A stretch of 64,000 nucleotides of DNA from the NCBI GenBank assembly GCA_947178575.1, contig CAMWYX010000005.1, positions 1 to 64,000 of the forward strand, given 5' to 3'. Origin of the DNA: an uncultured Ruminococcus sp. Lineage in GTDB: Bacteria; Bacillota; Clostridia; Oscillospirales; Ruminococcaceae. Every line of letters starts with the position of its first letter. Positions within the stretch are counted from its first letter, which is position 1. This document shows positions 1 to 8,194 of the stretch, piece by piece. The position numbers were made by a program, and so were the translations under genes. Under the pieces are notes generated by a model. It did no database searches and had not been told where the DNA came from. It worked only from the letters and a program-made list of their open reading frames with translations.

Positions 1-40
1 ATCCGGAGCAGAATATGATATAATTATCTTAGTGAATCCC

Positions 41-63
41 GGGAATTTTATTCCCTTTTTTTT
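41..63 (+). terminator. Small hairpin with T-tract (terminator-like)
   Basis: GGGAAT-TTT-ATTCCC followed by eight T. It reads as an intrinsic terminator on the plus strand. Because a leftward promoter lies at 127-155, the same bases would form a hairpin in the 5' leader of the leftward gene. Which role is real cannot be decided here. Confidence 0.4.
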
Positions 64-97
64 ACTCTTGAAAATGTCATTATTTTACCATAAACGC

Positions 98-640
98 TGT
101 TGAAAAAATGATACCGTTCTGTAATAATTATACCACACGTTTTCACAAAAATCAATAGGGAAAAAGGAGAAAAAAAACAAGTTTTCAACAGTGTTTTTGA
201 CATTTTGTTGAAAACTTGTTGAAAACTTTGTTGAAAACTCGGCGATTGTTGAAAACTCTGGATTTGCTCTTAAAACAGCAGTTTCCTGACTGTTGAAAAC
301 TTGATTTCAACAGTGTTTCAACAGGTTTTCAACACCCTTTTCAACAGTTTCAACATTTCAACATTCAACAATGTGATAGTTTTGTGAAAACGGAGAAATG
401 TGATAAACGTGTTAGATTTGTGAAGTTTATGGTAATTGTGTGAAATTGTTGAAAACTATGTTGAAAACCTGTTGAAAGTGTGTTGAAAAGTGTTGAAAGT
501 CATGTTGAAAACTTTTTGGAGTTCAAAAAATTCGACTAAAAAATCAATAAAAAAATCCATAATTAAATAATTTGACTACTAAAAATATTGATTAATGTTG
601 AAAAATAATTGTGAATAATCACAAAATCGCTTTTTCGAAG
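98..640. other. oriC: Candidate oriC (DnaA-box-like cluster plus AT-rich tract)
   Basis: The 9-mer TGTTGAAAA occurs exactly 14 times on either strand (starts 98, 182-, 206, 217, 229, 247, 291, 326-, 338-, 447, 459, 481, 503, 596). One-mismatch copies lie at 304-, 315-, 347-, 355-, 470 and 491. It matches 7 of 9 positions of the reverse-complemented DnaA box TGTGGATAA. A box fitting the looser consensus (TGTGAATAA) is at 610-618. An A/T-rich stretch (about 512-600) follows the densest cluster and could be the unwinding element. No gene of any size is visible. Origin identity is inferred from gene order and repeats. Confidence 0.75.
127..155 (-). promoter_or_regulatory. Leftward sigma-A promoter, probably for dnaA
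   Basis: On the minus strand TTGATT, 17 bp, TATAAT. It points out of the left window edge, where dnaA is expected next to rpmH in Firmicutes. A DnaA-box-like copy (98-106) lies just downstream of the start site, which would suit autoregulation. The target gene is inferred. Confidence 0.6.
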
Positions 641-659
641 AAAAAATTTCAAAAACCGC

Positions 660-688
660 TTGACATATACTTGGATTTGTTGTATAAT
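660..688 (+). promoter_or_regulatory. Sigma-A promoter of rpmH
   Basis: Perfect TTGACA, 17-bp spacer, perfect TATAAT, ending 85 bp before the rpmH start. It lies directly beside the candidate origin. Confidence 0.85.
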
Positions 689-773
689 TTCATAGTGTAA
701 TGCGTGATTATCACACTCATGGGACTCTTGTAACCCGTGTATATACCATATTTGCGAGAGGAGGTTCTATATT

Positions 774-908
774 ATGAAAAGAACATATCAGCCAAAGAAG
801 CTCCACAGAAAAAAGGAGCACGGCTTTATGAAAAGAATGGCTACCAAGAACGGCAGAAAGGTTTTAGCTCGTAGAAGATCTAAGGGCAGAGCAAGATTAA
901 CTCACTGA
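774..908 (+). CDS. rpmH: Ribosomal protein bL34
   Basis: A 44-residue, very basic protein beginning [18 protein letters not shown] and ending [12 protein letters not shown], the full-length bL34 pattern. It is too short for the ORF track. bL34 is a component of the 50S subunit. The start follows a strong ribosome-binding site (GAGAGGAGG at 755-763). It has its own promoter (660-688) and a strong terminator directly after the stop, so rnpA downstream is probably expressed at a lower level by read-through or from another promoter. Position next to rnpA and the origin is the standard bacterial arrangement. Confidence 0.97.
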   Translation: MKRTYQPKKLHRKKEHGFMKRMATKNGRKVLARRRSKGRARLTH

Positions 909-915
909 CGACGCT

Positions 916-947
916 GACCACAAAAATACGTTTTTGTGGTCTTTTTT
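916..947 (+). terminator. Intrinsic terminator after rpmH
   Basis: GACCACAAAAA-TACG-TTTTTGTGGTC, an 11-bp perfect stem with a tetraloop, followed by six T. It should separate abundant rpmH message from rnpA. Confidence 0.85.
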
Positions 948-984
948 GTTAATGAATTATTCCCCGCTCTGAATCGGTATTTTT

Positions 985-1350
985 ATGCTATATACTGTAA
1001 TTTTAAAAGATAATAAGGACTTTCGCAACCTGTACAGAAACGGAAAATATATACCGTCTAAATATTCGGTGATATACATAAAGCCAAATAAACGTCCCTA
1101 TAACCGTTTCGGCATCACCGCCGGCAGAAAAATCGGCAATGCAGTATGCAGAAACAGGGCTAAACGGCTTATCCGCCTTGCATATCAGCAGTCAGAAATA
1201 AATCTCCCTGTGGGAATCGATATTGTTGTGGTCGCAAGAAGCGGTATTCTTGGAATAAAATCAGACGAGTACTGCTCTTATTTCAGTACGTACGGCGTGA
1301 AAGAAATAAATAAGGAAATCAGAAAATTCACGGGAAAATCAAGAAAATGA
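985..1350 (+). CDS. rnpA: Ribonuclease P protein component
   Basis: This is the 121-residue protein subunit that helps RNase P RNA mature tRNA 5' ends. The diagnostic RNR-box helix is present at about residues 50-66 ([17 protein letters not shown]). An aromatic-rich N-terminal strand and total length fit the family. No good ribosome-binding site precedes the ATG, consistent with low expression. The next gene starts inside its last codons (ATGA overlap, 4 nt), so rnpA and yidD are probably translationally coupled. Confidence 0.93.
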   Translation: MLYTVILKDNKDFRNLYRNGKYIPSKYSVIYIKPNKRPYNRFGITAGRKIGNAVCRNRAKRLIRLAYQQSEINLPVGIDIVVVARSGILGIKSDEYCSYFSTYGVKEINKEIRKFTGKSRK

Positions 1351-1643
1351 AGTTCATGTTGATTGCACTGATAAAATTTTACAGGAAATTTTTGTCTCCT
1401 CTGTCTCCGCCAAGATGTAAATATTACCCTACGTGCAGCTGCTATGCTCTAGATGCTGTGAAGAAATTCGGGGCATTCAGAGGAACGGCTCTCGCTGTAT
1501 GGCGCATTCTCCGCTGTAATCCGTGGTCTCTCGGAGGAATCGACTATGTTCCGGAAAGATTTACATTCAGAGTAAAAAAAATTGACTATTCGAGACTTCA
1601 TAACGACGAATCCCCTGCCGATAAGGAGAGTTTTGAAAATTGA
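1347..1643 (+). CDS. yidD: Membrane protein insertion efficiency factor YidD
   Basis: This 98-residue protein carries the YidD signature with conserved cysteines: [16 protein letters not shown] at about residues 23-38, then [20 protein letters not shown]. YidD is a small membrane-associated protein that helps the YidC insertase. It overlaps rnpA by 4 nt and the following yidC by 4 nt, so the three are tightly coupled. The C-terminal tail after residue 75 is charged and variable, as usual for the family. Confidence 0.93.
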   Translation: MKFMLIALIKFYRKFLSPLSPPRCKYYPTCSCYALDAVKKFGAFRGTALAVWRILRCNPWSLGGIDYVPERFTFRVKKIDYSRLHNDESPADKESFEN

Positions 1644-2791
1644 GTTCACTTTATGATATTTTCGGTATCCCTTTCGGATACCTTATGAGCTGGATTTATA
1701 AGCTTATACCAAATTATGCTGTCGCTATCATCATCTTTACTCTTGTTACAAAGATACTGCTTTTTCCGGTAAACTACAAGACTCAGAAAGATGCTGCACG
1801 TATGCGTCTGCTCCAGCCGAAATTACAAAAAATTCAGAAAAGTTTCGCAAATAATCAGCAGCGTATGCTTGAGGAACAACAGAAACTCTACCAGCAGGAG
1901 GGCGTGAACCAGATGGCATCATGTCTCCCTATGATGATACAGTTCTTTCTGCTTTTCGGAGTAATTGATGTTGTGTACAAGCCGATTACACATATTCTGC
2001 ATATATCAAAATCCGTAAGAAATGCAGCCATTGAAAGAGCTTCACAGATTGCGACGGAATTCGGAATCGTAAACGGTGGCAGAGCTATAAGCTCCGGCGA
2101 CCTGAGAAACGAGCTGTATACTATGGAGGCTCTTAATAATCACCCTGACAAGTTCAGCGATATTGCGGAAAATTTCCTGAATGCCGTTTCGGAATTTTCA
2201 GAAAAATTCACTATATTCGGAGCAAATCTCGGCAAAACACCCACACTTCACCCCGAAGTCTGGAACAGTGAGGCAGTTGTTCTCGCTCTTATTCCGTTCC
2301 TTGCAGGTCTTGCACAGCTTCTTGTATCTATTTATTCCATGATACATCAGAAGAAAACAAATCCTGTTCCGCAGGCCGGAGGCGGATGTATGTGGGGTAT
2401 GATGCTTGGTATGCCACTTTTATCTGTGTGGTGGGGATTTACATTCCCGGCAGGTGTTGGTTTTTATTGGATATGGTCATCAGTATTCTCTTTCCTCATC
2501 ACTTTTGCACTGAATCTGTATTTCACCAACGAGCGTGTTGCGGAGATAAATGAAAAGGAAAAGAAAAAGGCTCTTGCATATGCTGAGAAACACCCTGGTA
2601 AGAAAACATTTATGCAGAAAATGATGGAAACTTCGGCAGCTTATAATGATGCTGCATCTGCAGTTCAAAATAATAATGGTGAAAAGATGTCACGTTCAGA
2701 ACAGAATAAGGTTGACAGCGATGCACTTAAAGCTGCACGCAGAAGAATGGCCGAAAAATACGGTGATTCATACGAAGACGATAATAAGTAA
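1640..2791 (+). CDS. yidC: Membrane protein insertase YidC/OxaI
   Basis: A 383-residue insertase of the 60KD_IMP family that moves proteins into the cytoplasmic membrane, alone or with SecYEG. Membrane segments are visible at about 23-41, 95-112, 212-232, 255-272 and 276-295, with a hydrophilic domain between the second and third. The C-terminus is very basic ([14 protein letters not shown]), fitting ribosome contact. There is no lipobox, unlike SpoIIIJ of Bacillus. The start is TTG, overlapping the yidD stop (TTGA), with GGAGAG upstream. The intervening loop (about 115-205) is longer than in short OxaI forms. Confidence 0.92.
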   Translation: MSSLYDIFGIPFGYLMSWIYKLIPNYAVAIIIFTLVTKILLFPVNYKTQKDAARMRLLQPKLQKIQKSFANNQQRMLEEQQKLYQQEGVNQMASCLPMMIQFFLLFGVIDVVYKPITHILHISKSVRNAAIERASQIATEFGIVNGGRAISSGDLRNELYTMEALNNHPDKFSDIAENFLNAVSEFSEKFTIFGANLGKTPTLHPEVWNSEAVVLALIPFLAGLAQLLVSIYSMIHQKKTNPVPQAGGGCMWGMMLGMPLLSVWWGFTFPAGVGFYWIWSSVFSFLITFALNLYFTNERVAEINEKEKKKALAYAEKHPGKKTFMQKMMETSAAYNDAASAVQNNNGEKMSRSEQNKVDSDALKAARRRMAEKYGDSYEDDNK

Positions 2792-2805
2792 CTGGAGGTT
2801 AGAAA

Positions 2806-3930
2806 ATGACTGAAATTTTTACTGCTAAAACAGTTGGTGAGGCAAAAGCCGCCGCAGCTAAGAAGTTCGGCAGAAAAATAAATGAAATAAGATTTGAAAT
2901 AATCGAAGAGGGAAAAAAAGGCTTTCTGGGAATCGGTCAGGTTGATGCCAAAGTAAAGGCAACATATATCGCACCTGTTCAGAAACCAGTGGCAATGAAA
3001 GCTCCAAAGGCTGAATCGATTGCCAAAAAACCAGCAGAAGCAACAGTTCCAAAGGCTGAACCAGCTGTCAAAAAACCGGCAGAAGCAACAGTTCCAAAGG
3101 CTGAACCGACTGCCCAAAAAACGGCACAAGTGACAGTGCCAAAGGCTGAAATGGCTGTCGAAAAAACGGTGGAAATGAAAGCTACAAAGTCTGAACCGGA
3201 ATCTGTTTCAGAGTCTAAAAGCGATGATGAATGCTTCTCTCTTGATGATTATACGATTGTTGAAGATGAATCCATGCTCCACGCAAAGGTTAAAATAGCT
3301 CGTGATTATATCACAAGTATTCTGAAAGCAATGGATATTGATGTGACATATACTATATATCAGAATGAGACAGGTGCAGTAATCAATATCGAAAGCAATA
3401 ATAACGGAACTGTTATTGGCCGTCGTGGTGAAACTTTGGATTCTATACAGTATCTCTGTTCGATAATTGCCAATAAGGGTGATAAGGATTATTTCCGTAT
3501 CACTATTGATTGCCTCGGCTACCGTAGCAAGCGTATGGAAACTCTTCAGCAGCTTGCAGCAAAGGTATCGAAATCAGTTATCAGAACCGGTCGTTCACAG
3601 CAGCTTGAACCGATGAATCCCTATGAAAGACGGATAATTCATTCGGCTGTATCAGGTATCGAGGGAGTTTCGTCACGTTCTGTTGGAGAAGAGCCGTACA
3701 GAAAGATAATTATTTCTTCAACCAATCCAAAAAGTAACAGCCGTGGACGTGGTAAAGGCGGAAGACATGACGACCGTCGCAGTAATAACAGAAACCGCAG
3801 CGAAAGACGCAGCAGAGAACCTTTTGAATCGAAAGCTATTGATGTTTCCACATCTTTTGAAAAAGAGTATAAAAAACCAAAGCCGGAGGATTCAATGGAA
3901 GGCGGTCTTTACGGAAAGATTGAGTTTTAA
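2806..3930 (+). CDS. khpB: RNA-binding protein KhpB (Jag/SpoIIIJ-associated)
   Basis: A 374-residue protein with the KhpB layout: Jag_N domain (1-52), low-complexity linker (about 60-140), a KH type-II domain with GxxG loop (IGRRG, about residue 205), and an R3H domain (ERRIIH, about 274-279). KhpB pairs with KhpA in other Firmicutes and binds RNA to influence cell division and elongation. The linker holds four 15-residue tandem repeats of the type KAEPAVKKPAEATVP. The tail is Arg/Ser/Asn-rich and probably disordered. It sits 14 nt after yidC with an SD (TGGAGG), the usual neighbour. Confidence 0.93.
   Translation: MTEIFTAKTVGEAKAAAAKKFGRKINEIRFEIIEEGKKGFLGIGQVDAKVKATYIAPVQKPVAMKAPKAESIAKKPAEATVPKAEPAVKKPAEATVPKAEPTAQKTAQVTVPKAEMAVEKTVEMKATKSEPESVSESKSDDECFSLDDYTIVEDESMLHAKVKIARDYITSILKAMDIDVTYTIYQNETGAVINIESNNNGTVIGRRGETLDSIQYLCSIIANKGDKDYFRITIDCLGYRSKRMETLQQLAAKVSKSVIRTGRSQQLEPMNPYERRIIHSAVSGIEGVSSRSVGEEPYRKIIISSTNPKSNSRGRGKGGRHDDRRSNNRNRSERRSREPFESKAIDVSTSFEKEYKKPKPEDSMEGGLYGKIEF
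3007..3186 (+). repeat. 45-bp tandem repeats in the khpB linker (4 copies)
   Basis: Four in-frame 45-bp units start at 3007, 3052, 3097 and 3142, each opening AAGGCTGAA. Copies 1 and 2 are nearly identical and 3 and 4 more diverged. They encode a Lys/Pro/Ala-rich spacer. Confidence 0.85.
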
Positions 3931-3946
3931 GCAGTTTTCACGGAGA

Positions 3947-3975
3947 AGCAACGGTGTAACAGCCGTTGCTTTTTT
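3947..3975 (+). terminator. Intrinsic terminator after khpB
   Basis: AGCAACGG-loop-CCGTTGCT followed by six T. It ends just before the mnmE ribosome-binding site (AGGAGGG), so mnmE must depend on read-through or a promoter I did not identify. Confidence 0.8.
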
Positions 3976-3987
3976 AGGAGGGATAAT

Positions 3988-5349
3988 ATGTCAACAGTTG
4001 CTGCAATTTCTACGCCGAATGCAGTTGGCGGAATTGCTGTTATCAGAATATCCGGAGATGATGCCATAGGTGTTGCCGAACGTATTTTCACGCCGTTCAG
4101 AGGTAAAAATGTAGGAGATATGAATGGATATACGTGTGCATATGGGACAGCTCATGACAGCGGTGAACGAATTGATGATTGTATTCTTACGGTTTTCAGA
4201 GCGCCTCATAGTTATACCGGTGAAGATACAGCAGAAATTTCCTGCCACGGCGGACTTTTTGTATCACGGAAAATTTTGCAGGCAGCATTGAGGCATGGAG
4301 CAGTTACTGCCGAAGCAGGAGAATTTACAAGACGTGCTTTTCTGAATGGAAAAATTGACCTCACACAAGCTGAATCGGTTATGGATATAATTTCAGCAAA
4401 AGGCGATGCAGAACTGAAAATGGCTGAAAATCTCCGTAGTGGTGCAGCTTTCAGGGCGGCAAAAAAATGCTCGGATTCTTTGCTGAGAATCCTTAGCGGA
4501 CTTGCGGCATGGACAGATTATCCTGATGAGGATATTCCGGAAGTCGAACCCGATAATCTGCTCTCAGAACTTCTGAAAATAAAAAATGATTTATTCAGTC
4601 TTGTAAAAAATTATGACAGCGGAAGAATTATTCGTGAGGGCGTATCAACGGCTATAGTCGGTCGTCCGAATGTCGGAAAATCAACTCTTTTCAATTGTCT
4701 CAGCGGTTTCCAGCGCAGTATTGTTACTGATATTGCCGGTACAACACGTGATGTTATTGAGGAAACGGTGAGACTTGGTGATATTACACTCCGTCTTGCA
4801 GATACGGCAGGAATACACTTGACAGATGATGTTGTCGAGGAAATCGGTGTTGAAATCGCACGGAAAACACTTGAATCCGCTGAAATTGTAATTGCTGTAT
4901 TCGACGGTAGTTGTCCGCTCACAACGGACGATTTTGAACTTATCAGCAGACTTAAATCCGAAAACAGTATCGCAGTTATAAACAAAACCGATAAGAATAT
5001 TGCACTGAATGAAGAAGTATTGAAAAAACATTTTATACATATAGTATATATTTCAGCAAAGGAAAACACCGGAATCAATAATATACAAACAGCTGTAAGT
5101 GAAATTATTGGTCTCAGACCTGAAATTTTTTCTACAGTAACCGTCGCAAATGAGCGTCAGAAAATGTGTATCGAAAACGCTCTTGATTCAGTAAATCAGG
5201 CTGTGAATGCCATTGAATGCGGTGAACTTCTCGACGCTGTAAATGTTCTTCTTGACGATGCCGAACAAAAACTTCTTGAATTGACAGGAGAAAAGATTAC
5301 AGATGCAGTTGTAGACGAAGTGTTTTCAAGATTCTGTGTCGGAAAATAG
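3988..5349 (+). CDS. mnmE: tRNA-modification GTPase MnmE
   Basis: This 453-residue protein is MnmE (TrmE), which with MnmG installs the carboxymethylaminomethyl group on wobble U34 of certain tRNAs. Domains run from an N-terminal folate-binding domain (1-115), through a helical domain, to an inserted G domain with P-loop GRPNVGKST (about 225) and G3 motif DTAG (about 271). The C-terminus ends FCVGK, matching the family's catalytic Cys motif (usually CIGK). SD AGGAGGG precedes the ATG. mnmG follows after a short spacer occupied by two parS sites. Confidence 0.96.
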   Translation: MSTVAAISTPNAVGGIAVIRISGDDAIGVAERIFTPFRGKNVGDMNGYTCAYGTAHDSGERIDDCILTVFRAPHSYTGEDTAEISCHGGLFVSRKILQAALRHGAVTAEAGEFTRRAFLNGKIDLTQAESVMDIISAKGDAELKMAENLRSGAAFRAAKKCSDSLLRILSGLAAWTDYPDEDIPEVEPDNLLSELLKIKNDLFSLVKNYDSGRIIREGVSTAIVGRPNVGKSTLFNCLSGFQRSIVTDIAGTTRDVIEETVRLGDITLRLADTAGIHLTDDVVEEIGVEIARKTLESAEIVIAVFDGSCPLTTDDFELISRLKSENSIAVINKTDKNIALNEEVLKKHFIHIVYISAKENTGINNIQTAVSEIIGLRPEIFSTVTVANERQKMCIENALDSVNQAVNAIECGELLDAVNVLLDDAEQKLLELTGEKITDAVVDEVFSRFCVGK

Positions 5350-5357
5350 CGTAAAAA

Positions 5358-5373
5358 TGTTCCACGTAGAACA
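5358..5373. promoter_or_regulatory. parS: parS site 1 (one-base variant)
   Basis: TGTTCCACGTAGAACA differs at one base from the palindromic form TGTTCCACGTGGAACA found elsewhere in the window. parS is the loading site for ParB. It lies in the mnmE-mnmG gap, 38 bp before site 2. Confidence 0.85.
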
Positions 5374-5395
5374 TTCATGACTTTTTTCGTGATTT

Positions 5396-5411
5396 TGTTC
5401 CACGTGGAACA
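5396..5411. promoter_or_regulatory. parS: parS site 2
   Basis: TGTTCCACGTGGAACA is a perfect 16-bp palindrome, one base from the Bacillus subtilis parS (TGTTCCACGTGAAACA). It ends just before the mnmG ribosome-binding site. Confidence 0.92.
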
Positions 5412-5429
5412 CTAAAGGTGAGGTTTGAT

Positions 5430-7304
5430 ATGTCATATAAAATGGGTGAATTTGATGTTATTGTCGTGGGAGCTGGTCATGCCGGTGTTGAAGCGGCTCT
5501 TGCATCTTCAAGACTTGGTTGCAAAACGGCAATGTTTACGATTTCTCTTGACCAAATTGCTAATATGCCATGTAATCCGTCAATCGGCGGTACTGCAAAG
5601 GGTCATCTTGTACGTGAAATTGATGCTCTTGGCGGAGAAATGGGAAAGGCAGCTGATAAATGTTTTATACAAAGTCGTATGCTGAATAAAGGCAAAGGTC
5701 CGGCTGTTCATAGTCTCCGGGTTCAGGCTGACCGTGTTATGTATCATAATTATATGAAGCAGGTCTGCGAAAAACAGGAAAATCTGTATGTAAAACAGGG
5801 AGAAGTCTCGCAGGTATTAGTTGAAAACGGTAGAATTTCCGGAATAATTACATCTCTTGGAGCTGAATATTCGGCAAAGGCGGTAATTATCGCTACCGGA
5901 ACATATCTGAAAGGAAAAATTCATATCGGCGAGTCATCATTTGAAAGCGGACCTGATTCAGCACTTCCAAGTATCGGACTGTCGGCAAGTCTTATCGCCA
6001 ATGGTGTTGAACTGAGAAGATTTAAAACCGGCACGCCCTGCCGTGTTCATCGCAGAAGTATCGATTTTGACTCTATGGAACGGCAGGACGGAGATGATAA
6101 AATTACTCCGTTTTCATTTGATACTCCTGTTGATTATCTTGAAAATAAAGTCAGTTGTTATGTGACTTATACAAATAGTAATACTCATGAAGTGATACTT
6201 TCCAATCTTGAAAGGTCACCGTTATACTCCGGAAGAATAGAGGGTGTCGGCCCACGATACTGTCCGTCAATCGAGGACAAGGTAGTAAGATTTTCAGATA
6301 AGCCACGTCATCAGCTTTTCGTCGAACCGATGGGGCTGTCAACCGATGAATATTATCTGCAGGGAATGTCGTCATCGCTGCCGGAAGATGTACAGCTTGC
6401 ATTTCTGCGAACAATAAAAGGTCTCGAAAATGTTGAGATAATGCGTCCGGCATATGCTATCGAATATGATTGTTGTAATCCGCTTCAATTGTCTGCTACG
6501 CTTGAATTTAAAAATATTGAGGGACTGTACGGTGCGGGACAGTTTAACGGAAGTTCAGGATATGAAGAAGCTGCGGCACAGGGGATAGTTGCCGGAATCA
6601 ATGCAGCTTTGAAAATCGCAGGGAAAAATCCGCTGATTCTGGAACGCTCCGGCTCTTATATCGGAACACTTATTGATGACCTTGTAACTAAAGGCTGTTC
6701 CGACCCGTACAGAATGATGACTTCACGAAGTGAATATCGTCTGATTCTCAGACAAGATAACGCTGACCAAAGGCTTATTCCTATCGGTCACAAAATCGGT
6801 CTTGTTTCGGATTCACGTCTTGAACGCTTAAACAGAAAAATCTTTCTTGTGAATGAAGAATTGAAGCGTGTTTCACGTGAAAATATCAGTCCAAGTAATG
6901 AGTTAAACAAAATGCTGTCCGCAAAAGGTACATCTCCGCTGAAAACAATATGCAGGATTGCAGAACTTATCAAACGTCCGCAGTTGAAGTATAGCGATAT
7001 TGCACCGTTTGATATTAACCGTCCTCCGCTTCCTGATGAGGTATGTGAGCAGGTAGAGCTTCAGATAAAGTATAAGGGATATATCGAAAAGCAGCTTGCA
7101 CAGATTGAACAGGCACACCGGCTTGAGAAAAAAATTCTTCCGCAAAAAATGGATTACAATAAGATTCATGGATTAAGACTTGAAGCAGCTGAAAAACTCA
7201 ATAAGATACAGCCGGTATCAATCGGACAGGCATCACGTATATCCGGAGTTTCTCCGGCTGATATATCAATGCTTATCGTTTGGCTGAAAAGAGAAAAGGG
7301 GTGA
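5430..7304 (+). CDS. mnmG: tRNA uridine-5-carboxymethylaminomethyl modification enzyme MnmG
   Basis: This FAD-dependent partner of MnmE has about 624 residues, normal for the family. The N-terminus holds the FAD-binding Rossmann motif (VVGAGHAGVEA), then CNPSIGGTAKGH, and later GLYGAGQFNGSSGYEEAAAQG. I place the start at ATG 5430 because AAGGTGAGG (5415-5423) is at ideal distance; the track's GTG at 5418 lies inside that SD. Two parS sites lie in the leader, so ParB loading could affect its transcription. rsmG follows by 4 nt. Confidence 0.95.
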   Translation: MSYKMGEFDVIVVGAGHAGVEAALASSRLGCKTAMFTISLDQIANMPCNPSIGGTAKGHLVREIDALGGEMGKAADKCFIQSRMLNKGKGPAVHSLRVQADRVMYHNYMKQVCEKQENLYVKQGEVSQVLVENGRISGIITSLGAEYSAKAVIIATGTYLKGKIHIGESSFESGPDSALPSIGLSASLIANGVELRRFKTGTPCRVHRRSIDFDSMERQDGDDKITPFSFDTPVDYLENKVSCYVTYTNSNTHEVILSNLERSPLYSGRIEGVGPRYCPSIEDKVVRFSDKPRHQLFVEPMGLSTDEYYLQGMSSSLPEDVQLAFLRTIKGLENVEIMRPAYAIEYDCCNPLQLSATLEFKNIEGLYGAGQFNGSSGYEEAAAQGIVAGINAALKIAGKNPLILERSGSYIGTLIDDLVTKGCSDPYRMMTSRSEYRLILRQDNADQRLIPIGHKIGLVSDSRLERLNRKIFLVNEELKRVSRENISPSNELNKMLSAKGTSPLKTICRIAELIKRPQLKYSDIAPFDINRPPLPDEVCEQVELQIKYKGYIEKQLAQIEQAHRLEKKILPQKMDYNKIHGLRLEAAEKLNKIQPVSIGQASRISGVSPADISMLIVWLKREKG

Positions 7305-7308
7305 TAAT

Positions 7309-8013
7309 ATGTTGATGGGTTTCGATTTTTGCTGTTCTGAGTTTAAAAAATATGGAATTGTAATAAATAGTGAACAGTATGAAAAATTCGATAAATATGC
7401 TGGTTTTCTCGTGAAATACAACGAAAACGTGAACCTTACCTCAATTACTGAACCACAGCAAATACTTACAAAACATTTCATAGACAGTGTATTGATTACA
7501 AAATATATTGATTTTCCGCTTAATTCCACTGTTATTGATGTGGGAACAGGAGCGGGATTTCCCTCAGTTCCGATTAAAATTATTCGTCCCGATTTAAAAA
7601 TCACACTTTTGGATAGTCTGGCGAAAAGAATAAAATTTCTGAATGAGCTATGTAATATTCTTGATATTGATGCTGAATTGATTCACGGACGAGCAGAAGA
7701 TTTTGGAAAAATGCCTGAATACAGAGAAAAATTTGATTTCTCATGCGCCCGTGCTGTTGCAAATCTTTCTGTCTTGTCTGAATATTGCATACCATTTGTA
7801 AAAAAAGACGGAGAATTTATTGCAATGAAAGGACCGAATGAAAATCCGGACGACAGCATAAAGGCAATTATGTTATTGGGCGGTAAAATTGGAAATGTTT
7901 TTGATTATTTTGTTGACGGCGACAAAAGAAAAGTTATCAGTATCAGAAAAATATCGCAAACGCCGACAAATTATCCACGAAATAGCAGTCAAATTAAAAA
8001 GAAAACATTATAA
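7309..8013 (+). CDS. rsmG: 16S rRNA (guanine527-N7)-methyltransferase RsmG
   Basis: A 234-residue SAM-dependent methyltransferase (formerly GidB) that modifies G527 of 16S rRNA. The SAM-binding loop is DVGTGAGFPSVPIKI (about 73-87), followed by LLDSLAKRIKFL and the CARAVA motif around residue 145. SD GGGGTG (7297-7302) serves ATG 7309. It is the last gene of the mnmE-mnmG-rsmG group. A DnaA-box-like TTATCCACG occurs near its 3' end but alone, probably by chance. Confidence 0.95.
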   Translation: MLMGFDFCCSEFKKYGIVINSEQYEKFDKYAGFLVKYNENVNLTSITEPQQILTKHFIDSVLITKYIDFPLNSTVIDVGTGAGFPSVPIKIIRPDLKITLLDSLAKRIKFLNELCNILDIDAELIHGRAEDFGKMPEYREKFDFSCARAVANLSVLSEYCIPFVKKDGEFIAMKGPNENPDDSIKAIMLLGGKIGNVFDYFVDGDKRKVISIRKISQTPTNYPRNSSQIKKKTL

Positions 8014-8030
8014 TAATGTCATAATGAGCA

Positions 8031-8071
8031 AAAAAAACTGTTGTGTTGTCATAATACAGCAGATTTTTTTT
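8031..8071 (+). terminator. Probable terminator after rsmG
   Basis: CTGTTGTGT-loop-ATACAGCAG forms a 9-bp stem with two G-U pairs, preceded by A7 and followed by T8. The rest of the gap up to the noc-like gene (to 8194) is AT-rich, with a possible -10 (TATAAT at 8101) but no convincing -35. Confidence 0.65.
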
Positions 8072-8194
8072 ATAGATTTTATTTCCCATGCATGATAGAA
8101 TATAATTACAGTAATAGAAACTATGTTTAGAGTATAATTTTATGAGATTTATATATTAACATAGCTCTAAATTCAAAAGTGAGGAAACAGTAAA

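Noticed and set aside
1449-1649. Antisense ORF track entries opposite yidD, khpB, mnmE, potA, nifS and others (for example 1449-1649, 2665-3129, 23251-24246)
   Set aside because: They lie opposite well-supported genes, lack an SD and show no family motif, so they are frame shadows of biased coding DNA.
7971-7979. Lone TTATCCACG DnaA-box-like sequence at the end of rsmG
   Set aside because: Single copy inside coding sequence, with no cluster or AT-rich tract; probably chance.
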